64,000 nt of DNA from Paenibacillus sp. FSL H8-0537 (GCF_038051995.1 NZ_CP150290.1:545501-609500), one strand, 5' to 3'; counted from the stretch's first letter, positions 42,875-51,683 are shown. Notes: generated by a model from the letters alone, not told the origin. Program-made: numbers and translations.

Positions 42875-43705
42875 CTAGGCGATATAAGGCTGCACAACCG
42901 CTTTCACTCGCTCGAGCCCCTCCCACATATCTCCCGGCCCATCATAGACGAGTACATAAGCGCCGTCAAATCCGGAGGCTTGTACCTGTTCGAGGCAGCG
43001 GCGAAGCTCGGCTTGATCGGGATGGCCATGCTCATTATTCATCGCTTTCACATGGATCGAAACGCTGCGCAGAGCTGTGCGGCCAATATCCTCATATTTG
43101 GCTGGCCCGCTGAAATTTCCGAAATCGGTAATCATATCGAGCGAATCTCCTGCCTGCTCCAGCAGCTCCATACAGCTGTCACCTATACTCGTCAGCAATT
43201 TAAAGTTTTCGGTTATGACCTTCACCCTGCGCGAAGCGCCATAGTCTACCAGCTTAGCCAAAGCTTCGGCAGACTGGCGAATGGCCGCGTGATCAGTTGG
43301 CTCCGCTTCCCCGGCGATAATGCGCACCTGCTTGGCGCCGCAAGCTGCCGCTACGTCAATCCATTGCTGCATTAGCAGATAGTCAGCTTCTCGGCGTTCC
43401 GCCTCGGGAGATGTAAGATCGCCATAATCGACGAGCAGTGTGTCAAAGGATAGACATGCAGCCGAAAAAGAATCCTTTAGCTGCTGCAAATAGGCCGCAT
43501 CCGTAGATGGAAAATGGAAATGGCATACCTCGATGGCTTGGTAGCCTTTGGCTGCTGCGACAGCTGGCAGCTCCAGCAGCGTCAGCTCCAAAGGCTGCTC
43601 ATGATCCGTCGTTTGATGGGTTTGCGTATCAGCGTCCCAAGACGTCCAATGAAGCGGGCCAAGCAGTCTATGCAGGCTCCAGCTGTTCAGCGATAAATAT
43701 GACAT
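42875..43705 (-). CDS. Sugar phosphate isomerase/epimerase (xylose isomerase-like TIM barrel)
   Basis: 276 residues of the AP_endonuc_2/xylose-isomerase-like superfamily. Segments carrying likely metal ligands are VITENFKLLTS (Glu), DMITDFGNFSG (Asp), SIHVKAMN (His) and YVLVYDGPGDMWEGL. These proteins epimerise or isomerise sugars or inositol derivatives, and some act in sugar catabolic operons, but the substrate cannot be set. It stands alone, ending in a GC-poor spacer. Confidence 0.8.
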   Translation of the reverse strand: MSYLSLNSWSLHRLLGPLHWTSWDADTQTHQTTDHEQPLELTLLELPAVAAAKGYQAIEVCHFHFPSTDAAYLQQLKDSFSAACLSFDTLLVDYGDLTSPEAERREADYLLMQQWIDVAAACGAKQVRIIAGEAEPTDHAAIRQSAEALAKLVDYGASRRVKVITENFKLLTSIGDSCMELLEQAGDSLDMITDFGNFSGPAKYEDIGRTALRSVSIHVKAMNNEHGHPDQAELRRCLEQVQASGFDGAYVLVYDGPGDMWEGLERVKAVVQPYIA

Positions 43706-44054
43706 ATAACATCCCGCCTTATCTTTTCATGTGAATTACATAATAAGGTTATTGTACCACGCGCAAAATTTGCCGCAAGAGACTTTCCATTTTCCACAAA
43801 GCCTTGCTGTGGGCCGCGAGGAACCAGGACAATAGGGGCCAAATGCAATAGGACGCAAGAATATTGTCGAATTCAATCGAATGAGGGGCGGATGCAGATA
43901 AAACCCAATTTTGAATATAAGAGTCGAGGCCCTTGCTGCTGTCTCTAATATAAGCGATGATTTTAGGAAAAGCACGGTTTCCCTTTCGCTTGCTGCTGGC
44001 TGAGCCATTTTCAAGCGAGGGAGCCGGGCGAGGAATGGAGTGAACGACTAACCT
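43706..44054. other. 349-bp spacer with no gene recognised
   Basis: The leader of the minus-strand isomerase gene lies on the left and the leader of the stalk-domain gene on the right. Short inverted words (GTCGAATTCAATCGA near 43867) occur, but there is no convincing promoter pair, RNA or repeat. Confidence 0.4.
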
Positions 44055-45080
44055 ATGAAAACATTTAAATCTGCTATGCTTCTCGGCCTTATGCTTTGCC
44101 TTATGCTGCCTTACATGGCCTCAGCACAGGGCGGTTCCAGTTCCAATAAAGCAATTATTGCAAAGCCGCTTTCAGTCAGTCTGGCTTTTGACGGGGAGGA
44201 GCTGGAGCTGCCAAGCGGGCAGTATGTGTTTGAATTTCAGAGCCGGACTTATGTGCCCGTTCGATTCGTCTCTTTTGCGCTACAGAAGACGGTGAAATGG
44301 AATAGCGATACAGCGACGGTAACGGTAGCTAAGCCAACTGCGGAAGAAGCGGCGGCGTTGAAAGAGCAGCTTGCTGGCGTGATTGCTGCTGGAGAGGAAA
44401 CTGCTGCTGCTGCTGCTGCACCAGTTTCAATTCGGCTTACAGCGGTGCAGGCTTCCTTCATATTTGAAGGGAAGGAGCAGGCTTTGCCCGAGAATCAGTC
44501 CGCTTATTATTATAAAGGCTCAATCTATGTGCCGCTCCGTTTTATGGCGGAAGCATCCGGTGCTGCGATTAAATGGGATAGCAGAACAGGCGCTGTAACA
44601 GGCGAAACAGCCGCATATCAGCAGGAGCAGGCCGAAGCTGGCGGCAGTGAAGGAAGCGGCTCGGCGGGCAGCGGCGGTACTCAACCGGGTACCACAGAAG
44701 GCAGCCAACCAGGCACAGGCGGAAGCGGCCAGCCTGGGACCGGCGGCGGAATAGTCGACAATACGCCGAAGCTGGCGTTTGAGGTCATTACAAGCGAGGC
44801 GGAAGCCAAGCTTGAAACGCTCAAAACCGAAGCTACCTCGACGCTGTCGAATTTGTATATGACATTTGTGGCAGCGCGGGATGAAGCGACTAAGGAGCAG
44901 GTGAAGCTGCAAGCACAGACGGAGGTTGCCCGAATTAAAAGCGATTTTGAAGCGATATTAGCGGATACGTCAGCGAGGCTGACGGCCAACGGGCACAGCA
45001 CAGCTGTTATTGCAGAGTACCGCGCCGCATTTGAGAAGGATTTGGCGACTGTGCTTTCCTATGCTGAATCGTTGGCGTAA
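44055..45080 (+). CDS. Secreted stalk-domain protein (copper amine oxidase-like N-terminal domain, two copies)
   Basis: 341 residues with a signal peptide (residues 1-25, cut after ASA-QGG). Two copper-amine-oxidase N-terminal-like stalk repeats follow, each with the hallmark YVPVRFVS or YVPLRFMAEASGAAIKWDS (about 35-98 and 118-180). A Gly/Ser/Gln/Pro-rich linker (about 190-235) leads to a Glu/Ala-rich helical C-terminal region (about 240-340). No enzymatic site is present. Stalk domains are common in Paenibacillus surface proteins. The ribosome binding site (GGAG) is 14 bases from ATG44055, long but usable. Confidence 0.82.
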   Translation: MKTFKSAMLLGLMLCLMLPYMASAQGGSSSNKAIIAKPLSVSLAFDGEELELPSGQYVFEFQSRTYVPVRFVSFALQKTVKWNSDTATVTVAKPTAEEAAALKEQLAGVIAAGEETAAAAAAPVSIRLTAVQASFIFEGKEQALPENQSAYYYKGSIYVPLRFMAEASGAAIKWDSRTGAVTGETAAYQQEQAEAGGSEGSGSAGSGGTQPGTTEGSQPGTGGSGQPGTGGGIVDNTPKLAFEVITSEAEAKLETLKTEATSTLSNLYMTFVAARDEATKEQVKLQAQTEVARIKSDFEAILADTSARLTANGHSTAVIAEYRAAFEKDLATVLSYAESLA

Positions 45081-45157
45081 CGCCCTGTATGCAATAAGCA
45101 GCTCATTCTAAAGCGGGCAGGTCGCTTTGAACGATTTATAGCTAGTCGATGAAAGGT

Positions 45158-45185
45158 CCCCGGGTCCACTGTCGGGGGCTTTTCG
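45158..45185 (+). terminator. Terminator after the stalk-domain gene
   Basis: CCCCG/CGGGG stem around a 10-nt loop, followed by CTTTTCGTTT. Confidence 0.6.
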
Positions 45186-45249
45186 TTTATTTTTTAAATT
45201 CTAAGGCAAAGCTCTTCGCTCGTCCCAGAAGGACGACGAAGTCGCTTTT

Positions 45250-45358
45250 GCTTGAAATATAAGCATTTATAAGTTTTGCACTTATAAATGGACTTATATT
45301 TCTCGGACTGAAACGCGCCGCGCCGCCAAAGGACGGCGACAGCCGTTTCACCTTGCAA
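45250..45358. repeat. Two-hairpin dispersed repeat, copy C
   Basis: Hairpin 1 is GAAATATAAGCATTTATAAG against CTTATAAATGGACTTATATTTC, different in sequence from copies A and B but still paired. Hairpin 2 is GAAACG against CGTTTC around GCCGCCAAAGGACGGC, ending CACCTTGCAAGG. It lies 110 bp upstream of vanZ. Confidence 0.82.
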
Positions 45359-45468
45359 GGTACCGTGTTAGCAGGTTGTAGCTGGGAATGAAATTTTGAT
45401 ACAATTAGGATCAATGATGAAACGTTTTGTTTCAAAAGAGCGGAATGAAGGGATAGGAGCTGATCAAG

Positions 45469-45993
45469 GTGGAAACTAGGAGCAACCGTTATATAATAGG
45501 GATATGGCTTGTTATTTTGGCCGCTTGGATTTTGTTTGTGTTTCATCTCTCCTCACAGTCCTTCGACCAGCAGACGATTAAGCCGAAGCTGCAAGCGTGG
45601 ATTGGACAGGAGCAGCTGATCCGGCTGTTGCCTGATTTGTCGATTACGTATTTAGGCAAGACGATCGAGGCCAAATCGAACCCGTATCATTTTGTCGAAT
45701 TTATTTTTCGCAAGAGCGCCCATCTGTTCGTTTATGCTATGCTAGGAGCAATCTGGTTTATGCTGCTGCGCGTCGTCATGAAGGGCCGTTTGCTTGCGCC
45801 GGCGATGCTGTCGCTTCTTGCGGCGGTGAGCCTGGCGGCGCTTGATGAGCGCAACCAATTAACCAGCCTGAACCGGACGGGCAACCGTGTGGATGTGGTC
45901 GTTGATTTTACAGGAGCGTGCATTGGAATTGCGGTGTGCCTGCTTCTGCTGGCAATGGTTAAGCTGTTTTTCAGAAAAGGAAGGTCGCGTTAA
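45469..45993 (+). CDS. VanZ family membrane protein
   Basis: 174 residues with four hydrophobic segments. The VanZ signature is present: FRKSAHLFVYAMLGAIWF, LDERNQ, then RVDVVVDFTGACIGIAV near the C-terminus. VanZ proteins are linked to low-level glycopeptide/lipoglycopeptide tolerance and envelope changes, but the molecular role is not settled. The start is GTG45469, nine bases after AGGAG. It is flanked on both sides by copies of the two-hairpin repeat, and the right copy begins directly at its stop codon. Confidence 0.88.
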   Translation: METRSNRYIIGIWLVILAAWILFVFHLSSQSFDQQTIKPKLQAWIGQEQLIRLLPDLSITYLGKTIEAKSNPYHFVEFIFRKSAHLFVYAMLGAIWFMLLRVVMKGRLLAPAMLSLLAAVSLAALDERNQLTSLNRTGNRVDVVVDFTGACIGIAVCLLLLAMVKLFFRKGRSR

Positions 45994-46097
45994 CTTGAAA
46001 TATAGGAGAGGATATGATCTTTCCATCCTTTCAATATATTTCTGGGACTGAAACGGGCTGCTCCGCCAGAGGACGGCGACAGCCGTTTCACCTTACA
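45993..46097. repeat. Two-hairpin dispersed repeat, copy D
   Basis: It starts at the vanZ stop codon. Hairpin 1 is GAAATATAGGAGAGGAT against ATCCTTTCAATATATTTC. Hairpin 2 is GAAACGGGCTG against CAGCCGTTTC around CTCCGCCAGAGGACGGCGA, ending CACCTTACAAG. It could serve as the vanZ 3' stem-loop. Confidence 0.82.
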
Positions 46098-46172
46098 AGC
46101 GCCGCTGTTCATCAGGCCTGAACAATCCTTCTTCACAGCCCCTGTCAGACATCATTTAGAACGGAGTGACTT

Positions 46173-47621
46173 GTGTCTGTGAATAGCGCAAACTTAACGC
46201 TGCATACGGATAAATATCAGATCAACATGATGTATGCGCATTGGAAAAATGGAACGGCAGATACGCCAGCGGTATTCGAGGCGTATTTCCGCAAGCTGCC
46301 TTTTGGCAATGGATATGCTGTATTTGCGGGACTTGAACGCATTGTGAAATATATGGAAGAGCTGTGCTTTGGCGAAGAGGAGCTTGCCTATTTGGCTGAG
46401 CAGGAGGAGCAATATGAGCCGGCTTTTCTCGAACGGCTGCGGCAGTTCCGCTTCAACGGCAGCATGTATGCGATGGAGGAAGGCACGATCGTATTCGCTA
46501 ATGAGCCGCTGATTCGCGTAGAGGGTACGATATTTGAATCGCAGCTTATTGAGACGGCGCTGCTTAACTTTATGAATTACCAGACGCTGATTGCGACGAA
46601 AGCCTCGCGTATTGTGCAGGTTGCGGACGGCGATACGCTGCTGGAGTTTGGGACAAGGCGGGCGCAGGAGGCGGATGCCGCCGTATGGGGCGCGCGTGCC
46701 GCTTATATCGCCGGCTTCCATGCGACGTCCAATATGCGCGCGGGAATGCTGTTCGGCATCCCAGCTAAAGGGACACATGCCCATTCCTGGGTGCAGGGGC
46801 ATGATACCGAGGAAGAAGCATTCATGAAATATGCCGAGGCGCTGCCGGATCAGGTGACGCTGCTCGTCGATACGTACGATACGCTGGAAAGCGGCGTGCC
46901 GAATGCGATTAAGACGGCTCGCTGGCTCGAGCGCCAAGGCAAGCAGCTCAGCGCGATTCGCCTCGACAGCGGCGACCTCGCGCTATTGTCCAAGGAGGCG
47001 CGCAAGCAGCTGGATGCTGCGGGGCTGCCGCATGTGAAGATCGTCGCATCGAATGATCTCGATGAGACGCTGATCTTTAACCTCAAGGCGCAGGGGGCGC
47101 GCATTGATACGTGGGGTGTGGGCACGCAGCTGATTACCGCTGCGGACCAGCCTTCGCTGGGCGGCGTGTACAAGCTGACCGCACGCTGGAAGGACGGGCG
47201 TTACGTGCCCGTCATCAAGCTGTCTGCGAACCCCGAGAAGGTGACGACGCCGGGGCGCAAAGATGTGTTCCGTATCCGCAACCTGAATACGGGGAAGGCG
47301 CGTGCCGATTATATTGCGTTACACGGTGAGGAAGAGAAGCCGGACGGCAGCAGGCTTAAGCTGTTTGATCCGCTGCACCCGTATTTGTATAAGTACGTGA
47401 ACGGCTATGAGGCTGTTCCGCTGCTGAAATGTATTTTCGACAAGGGCAGCCTCGTTTATGAGCTGCCATCCCTTGCGCAGGTTAGGCAGTTCCATCAGGA
47501 GCAGCTGAGCAGCTTTCTGCCGGAAGTGAAGCGCAAGCTGAACCCGGAATTTTATCCGATTCATCTAAGCGAGAAAACGTGGCAGATGAAGATGGATTTG
47601 ATTCAGCAGCATCAAGAGTAG
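46173..47621 (+). CDS. pncB: Nicotinate phosphoribosyltransferase
   Basis: 482 residues. It makes nicotinate mononucleotide from nicotinate and PRPP with ATP, the NAD salvage entry. Family landmarks are YQINMMYAHW, FGTRRAQEADAA, the phospho-acceptor His in KGTHAHSWVQ, VDTYDTLESGVPNAIK, IRLDSGDLA, ASNDLDE and GVGTQLITAADQPSLGGVYK. The start is GTG46173 behind GGAGTGA. It is probably cotranscribed with the IF-3-like gene 80 bp downstream. Confidence 0.95.
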   Translation: MSVNSANLTLHTDKYQINMMYAHWKNGTADTPAVFEAYFRKLPFGNGYAVFAGLERIVKYMEELCFGEEELAYLAEQEEQYEPAFLERLRQFRFNGSMYAMEEGTIVFANEPLIRVEGTIFESQLIETALLNFMNYQTLIATKASRIVQVADGDTLLEFGTRRAQEADAAVWGARAAYIAGFHATSNMRAGMLFGIPAKGTHAHSWVQGHDTEEEAFMKYAEALPDQVTLLVDTYDTLESGVPNAIKTARWLERQGKQLSAIRLDSGDLALLSKEARKQLDAAGLPHVKIVASNDLDETLIFNLKAQGARIDTWGVGTQLITAADQPSLGGVYKLTARWKDGRYVPVIKLSANPEKVTTPGRKDVFRIRNLNTGKARADYIALHGEEEKPDGSRLKLFDPLHPYLYKYVNGYEAVPLLKCIFDKGSLVYELPSLAQVRQFHQEQLSSFLPEVKRKLNPEFYPIHLSEKTWQMKMDLIQQHQE

Positions 47622-47701
47622 CAGCGCGATTAGCTGCATCATGAGCTGCGATTAGTTGGACGACTAGAATAGAACAGAGCAGCAGAAAGAAGGTTGTTAC
47701 G

Positions 47702-48202
47702 ATGCTGATGAATGAGAAAATCAAAGCCTCTGAGGTGGAGCTGACTGGCCTAAACGGCGAGCCGCTTGGCGTCGTTTCCCGCGCCGAGGCACTCGCGCTG
47801 GCAAAGCAGCACAAGGCAGATCTCGTATGCTTGTCCATTATGAGCAGTCCGCCGCCCTGCAAGCTGATGGGACGCGGTACTGCGAAGCAGGAGGCTAGTC
47901 AAGCGAAACGGCAGGAGAAGGCGCAAGGCCAGCCAGTGAAGGTGAAGGAGCTGCGCCTTGGCATTGATATTGAACAGCATGATTATGACACGAAGCAGCG
48001 CCAGGCAGCGAAGCTGCTGGAGTCGGGTTCTGCGGTGCAGCTTGTTGTTCGCGTTCAAGGAGGCAAGCAGGGGGCTGCTGGCAAGACGCTGTTGGAGCGC
48101 CTGCTAGCCGATCTGGCAGAGCAAGGCAAGCCGCAGACAGGCATTCAAGTAAGCGGCAAGCAGGTCATGGTACAAGTTAACCCGTCAAGAACAGGCGGAT
48201 AA
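47702..48202 (+). CDS. Translation initiation factor IF-3 paralogue
   Basis: 166 residues with both IF-3 domains: an N-domain (MNEKIKASEVELTGLNGEPL, then VSRAEALALAKQHKADLVCL), a lysine-rich linker (AKQEASQAKRQEKAQGQPVK) and a C-domain (VKELRLGIDIEQHDYDTKQR). It diverges from housekeeping InfC: the ProxxxCKxMD(F/Y)GKY stretch is PPPCKLMGRGTAK, and the C-domain RFRGRE ribosome contact is VRVQGGKQ. It is not next to rpmI-rplT, so it is a stand-alone second copy. Function may be altered. AGAAGG precedes ATG47702. Confidence 0.85.
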   Translation: MLMNEKIKASEVELTGLNGEPLGVVSRAEALALAKQHKADLVCLSIMSSPPPCKLMGRGTAKQEASQAKRQEKAQGQPVKVKELRLGIDIEQHDYDTKQRQAAKLLESGSAVQLVVRVQGGKQGAAGKTLLERLLADLAEQGKPQTGIQVSGKQVMVQVNPSRTGG

Positions 48203-48292
48203 TCGCCGATTAGCATATTTCGTGATGCCCTAAGCATAAAAATCGGTTATAGTAAGGGTACAGAGGTATATACTAACGCTGAGGTGATTCTA

Positions 48293-48595
48293 ATGGTATT
48301 AAAAGCACGCATCCAAGAGCTTAAGGCTCAACTTCCGAAGGAACATCAGGAATTATCCCATTATGTAGAGCATGCCCTGCAGGCGTTGGAAAACTTTGAG
48401 TCGGAGCACCGCCGTTTTGCTGCCACACAGGCAGTGGCCGGAGTGAGAATTTCGGGCGCAGAGGAAGTTGTCTTTTACGAAACGATTGCCAAGATCAAGG
48501 AAGAGCTTGTGAACACCCTGCATAAGACAGTGGAGGACTACGTTCACAAAGGCGATAAAAACTGGAGCAAAAACTTTAAAGACGGCATCGACTAG
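48293..48595 (+). CDS. 100-residue helical hypothetical protein
   Basis: The start is ATG48293 (MVLKARIQELKAQLPKEHQE), eight bases after GAGGTG. It is a predominantly helical cytoplasmic protein with no Cys and ends in a basic tail (KGDKNWSKNFKDGID). No family is recognised. It ends at a strong hairpin shared with the convergent antiporter gene. Confidence 0.6.
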   Translation: MVLKARIQELKAQLPKEHQELSHYVEHALQALENFESEHRRFAATQAVAGVRISGAEEVVFYETIAKIKEELVNTLHKTVEDYVHKGDKNWSKNFKDGID

Positions 48596-48630
48596 AGTGC
48601 CAAACTAAATAACCCGATTATTAAAAAAAG

Positions 48631-48682
48631 CAAGCCTGCCTTGACCTGCGAAAATAACATTTCGTAAGTTGAGGCAGGCTTG
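48631..48682. terminator. Bidirectional terminator
   Basis: CAAGCCTGCCT pairs with GAGGCAGGCTTG around a 28-nt loop, with A-rich sequence upstream and T-rich downstream, so it can serve both converging genes. Confidence 0.7.
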
Positions 48683-48716
48683 TTAAATTTTTAGGCTGCA
48701 CAGGCAGACAAGTCGT

Positions 48717-49955
48717 TTAATTGGACACGTCCGGCTCTTTGAGTGGTTCTTTGTCTTTAGCCTTCTTGTGGTCAAAGCGGAATACTTTGTTCATGCCGTT
48801 GTAAATGAGCTTGGATTCCTTGGTGAGCAATGGCCCCAAAATCGCAAGCAGCAGTACATATAAGGCAGCAAAGGGCTGAAGCAATTCCATTAATCCTCCG
48901 GCTTTGCCGAGATTCGCCATAATAATCGAAAACTCGCCACGCGAGACGATCGTCAGTCCAATATTCGCGGAAGCTTTAGGCGATAGCCCTGCGCTTTTGC
49001 CCGCCAGCATGCCTGCGAGCACGTTCCCGAATAGCGTAAGGGCAACAGCACCTAGCGATAGCCATACTGCGCCTCCGAGCGCTGTTGGATCAATCGTCAG
49101 ACCGAAGCTGAAGAAGAATATTGCGCCGAAGAAATCACGGAAAGGCAGGATCAGATGCTCGATCCGTTTCATATGAGCGGTTTCGGCAAGTACTAGTCCC
49201 ACGAGAAGGGCGCCGATTGCTTCGGCGACGTGAATCGTTTCAGAAAAGCCTGCAACCAGAAACAATGCGCCAAAGATCAACAGAAGAAACAACTCATTCG
49301 AGCGGATATTTAATATTTTGTTCAACAGAGGAACAGCTTTGCGACCAACTACGAGTATAAGGAGCATAAATCCAAGCGCATAGGATGCGGAGAGGAGTAC
49401 ACCGCCAACCGAGCTGGAGCCGCTGAGTACAAGCCCGGAGAGAATGGAAATATACACAGCGAGGAAAACATCCTCGAACATAATAATGCCGAGAATCATC
49501 TCGGTTTCACGATTCGCGGTTCGCTTCAAGTCCACGAGCACCTTCGCAACGATGGCGCTTGAAGAGATCGTTGTAATACCGGCCATTATGAGCGTTTCCT
49601 CAAGCGGGAAGCCTAGGGAGAAGCCATAAACAAGTCCAAGCGTGAAATTGATAACAATATAAATGGTACCGCCTACGGCGATGCTTTTACCTGATTTCAT
49701 CAGACGTCCGACCGAAAATTCCAGACCGAGATAGAAGAGCAGGAACAATACGCCTAATCGGCCGAGAAATTCAATGAAGGGGGCGCTTTCGATAAAGCGG
49801 AAATCGAAAACGCCGAATTTTGGAGCATGCGGCCCCACAGCCATCCCGATCAAAATATAAAACGGAATGACTGAAAATTTTACTTTATTTGCAAGTAAGC
49901 CTACTAGGGCAATCAAAGTGACGGCGAGACCAATCTCCAGCACCAGATGGTCCAT
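48717..49955 (-). CDS. khtU: K+/H+ antiporter membrane subunit KhtU-like (CPA2)
   Basis: 412 residues with about 12-13 membrane helices, of the monovalent cation:proton antiporter-2 family (KefB/KhtU). Typical segments are LLFYLGLEFSVGRLMKSG, GITTISSSAIVAKVL and AIGALLVGLVLAETAHMKRI. Unlike KefB it has no C-terminal TrkA-N domain and ends in a charged tail (HKKAKDKEPLKEPD). The regulatory KhtT-like protein is encoded two bases upstream, as in Bacillus. The pair exports potassium in exchange for protons. Confidence 0.9.
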   Translation of the reverse strand: MDHLVLEIGLAVTLIALVGLLANKVKFSVIPFYILIGMAVGPHAPKFGVFDFRFIESAPFIEFLGRLGVLFLLFYLGLEFSVGRLMKSGKSIAVGGTIYIVINFTLGLVYGFSLGFPLEETLIMAGITTISSSAIVAKVLVDLKRTANRETEMILGIIMFEDVFLAVYISILSGLVLSGSSSVGGVLLSASYALGFMLLILVVGRKAVPLLNKILNIRSNELFLLLIFGALFLVAGFSETIHVAEAIGALLVGLVLAETAHMKRIEHLILPFRDFFGAIFFFSFGLTIDPTALGGAVWLSLGAVALTLFGNVLAGMLAGKSAGLSPKASANIGLTIVSRGEFSIIMANLGKAGGLMELLQPFAALYVLLLAILGPLLTKESKLIYNGMNKVFRFDHKKAKDKEPLKEPDVSN

Positions 49956-49957
49956 AA

Positions 49958-50449
49958 TTAACGGCTCCCATTCACGAGCAATTGCTTAAGCGTCTTAAGA
50001 TGCGGGCGTTCACCTGCAACAATCAGTGTAGAGTCGGCTTTGAAAATATAATCCGGACCCGGATTAATATGCTTGCCATCTTTGTCAATCGCGGCGATAA
50101 TCGTCGTCCCCGTCCGCTTGCGGATATCCGAACCCCCGATCGTTTTGCCTACGCAGCTTGCGCCGGCTTCGACTTTATACCATTCAATGGTCAAATCGTC
50201 GAGCGCGACTTCAATCGTCTCAAGCGCCTTCGGCGTATAGGTCATTCCTCCAATAATGGCAGCAACCTGACGGGCCTCCTCGTCATCCATGGATACCATG
50301 GAAATGCTGTCATCCGGATCATCGTATTCAAAATGGTACATTTCTCTTCTTCCGTCATCATGGATGACGACAACGAGCTTGTCGCCGCCTCTCGTCTCCA
50401 TTTGATACTTACGTCCAATGCCTGGTAAATCCGATTCTCTAATATTCAT
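49958..50449 (-). CDS. khtT: K+/H+ antiporter regulatory subunit KhtT-like
   Basis: 163 residues. An N-terminal domain ([20 protein letters not shown]) is followed by a C-terminal TrkA-C/RCK_C domain (about 72-158; [37 protein letters not shown]). In KhtTU the TrkA-C subunit gates the antiporter in response to nucleotides (cyclic di-AMP for KhtT). It ends two bases before khtU, so the two are translationally linked. Confidence 0.9.
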   Translation of the reverse strand: MNIRESDLPGIGRKYQMETRGGDKLVVVIHDDGRREMYHFEYDDPDDSISMVSMDDEEARQVAAIIGGMTYTPKALETIEVALDDLTIEWYKVEAGASCVGKTIGGSDIRKRTGTTIIAAIDKDGKHINPGPDYIFKADSTLIVAGERPHLKTLKQLLVNGSR

Positions 50450-50522
50450 TTTCGCCAGCTCCTATATCGTGAGTTTGTGTGTTTATCGTGATAGGACGGA
50501 TACGTATAATGCTGGCAATCGA

Positions 50523-50888
50523 CTATATAAAGCTTCCGGTGAATTTAACAGGCATCAAAAATAAATCCTTTATTTGCTGCGGTATAAAGGCACGGCGAAT
50601 GGAGAGTGGGATCAGCCGCTGTTTTCGGCATGCGAGCAAGCCTAAAATGAGGGTGATGCCTATAAGCGTTGTCTGGGAAAGCTGCTTCAAAATACCGGAA
50701 TGATATCGGATCGCCACACCATGATGATCGCCTGTTGCAATCGTTAATTGATCGGAGGGAGATTTCAGTTCGGGCAAGTCCTCCGCTTGATAAGCAAATA
50801 GTATGGCTGTGCATAGCAAGGCTAATATGATCAGGCCTTTCACTAGCCGGCTTTGCCTTGCCAACTGCTGCAAAACATGGTTGTTCAT
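50523..50888 (-). CDS. Two-TM membrane protein of unknown function upstream of khtT
   Basis: 121 residues. TM1 (about 18-34, GLIILALLCTAILFAYQ), an extracytoplasmic loop with acidic residues and HHG (about 35-70), TM2 (about 72-86, TTLIGITLILGLLAC) and a basic cytoplasmic tail. AGGGGGTGAACAG precedes ATG50888, a convincing start. It lies 73 bp upstream of khtT in the same direction. Its position recalls the khtS gene of the Bacillus khtSTU operon, but the sequence does not identify it. Confidence 0.55.
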   Translation of the reverse strand: MNNHVLQQLARQSRLVKGLIILALLCTAILFAYQAEDLPELKSPSDQLTIATGDHHGVAIRYHSGILKQLSQTTLIGITLILGLLACRKQRLIPLSIRRAFIPQQIKDLFLMPVKFTGSFI

Positions 50889-51039
50889 CTGTTCACCCCC
50901 TGTCTCTTATTACTATTATAAATGATTGTAGGCCGAATGTCACAAGGCTGCCGCAAAAGGTATTGACGTTGTCCCAAGTGAAGGATACACTGGGGGAATT
51001 AAATGAAATAAGCATTTTTTCCAGTTGGAAGGAGATTGA

Positions 51040-51504
51040 ATGATGAGTGAAGCGAATAAGGCGATTTCGCCGTTAGTTGAAGCATTGGGCTTAAAACCGC
51101 ATGTAGAGGGCGGTTGGTATAAAGAATTGTGGAAGGCTTCCTTCCAAATTCCGCAGGAGCTGCTTGGTGAAGCTTATTCTGGACCGCGTGCCGCAGCGTC
51201 CTCAATTTATTTTTTATTGCACCCGCATGAGCTGTCGGATTGGCATAAAGTACTATCTGATGAGCTGTGGATTTGGCATTCGGGCGGCCCAATTACGCTC
51301 TCCTTAGGCGGCACTGCAGACGATCCAACGCTCAGAAAGGAAATTATTGTAGGCGGCGATGTGCTGAACGGCCAGCAGCCGCAAGCGGTAGTGCCAGCAG
51401 GCGAGTGGCAAATGTCGCAGCCGATTGGCGATGAGCCATCGCTGTTCTCCTGTATTGTTTCTCCGGGGTTCCATTATGATGATTTCCAATTAATTAAACG
51501 TTAA
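51040..51504 (+). CDS. Cupin superfamily protein (DUF985 / Cupin_5)
   Basis: 154 residues, a single beta-barrel cupin. Landmarks are LGLKPHVEGGWYKELWKA, SSIYFLLHP, WHKVLSDELWIWHSGGP, VVPAGEWQ and FSCIVSPGFHYDDFQL, matching the YML079w/DUF985 family with presumed metal-site His residues. AAGGAG precedes ATG51040 (a second ATG follows directly). Members are sugar- or nucleotide-binding proteins or epimerase-like enzymes with unknown substrate. Confidence 0.88.
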   Translation: MMSEANKAISPLVEALGLKPHVEGGWYKELWKASFQIPQELLGEAYSGPRAAASSIYFLLHPHELSDWHKVLSDELWIWHSGGPITLSLGGTADDPTLRKEIIVGGDVLNGQQPQAVVPAGEWQMSQPIGDEPSLFSCIVSPGFHYDDFQLIKR

Positions 51505-51531
51505 TCCAAACTTTCAAACGATTTTTTAAAA

Positions 51532-51683
51532 GGGGCTGTCCAATAAGTCCCTAAATAAAGAGTTGGGCGGAAAAACGTAATGTTTTCCGTCCAACTTTTT
51601 TTGTGCGAGTGCTTGTGCAGAAAGGTAGCGAGGCGGATGCCTGCCACCTTCAAGAGATTGAAGGTCAAGGGATGACTACTCAT
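51532..51683 (-). pseudogene. Transposase C-terminal remnant (IS1182-like), left copy
   Basis: Minus-strand code reads LLKVAGIRLATFLHKHSHKK, followed by a terminator-like hairpin and the IS end. This is the C-terminus of a DDE transposase of the IS1182 type. The N-terminal over 90% is gone. Confidence 0.7.

Noticed and set aside
45187..45546. 119-residue minus-strand frame covering repeat copy C
   Set aside because: It crosses a dispersed hairpin repeat and the vanZ start on the other strand; no start signal.
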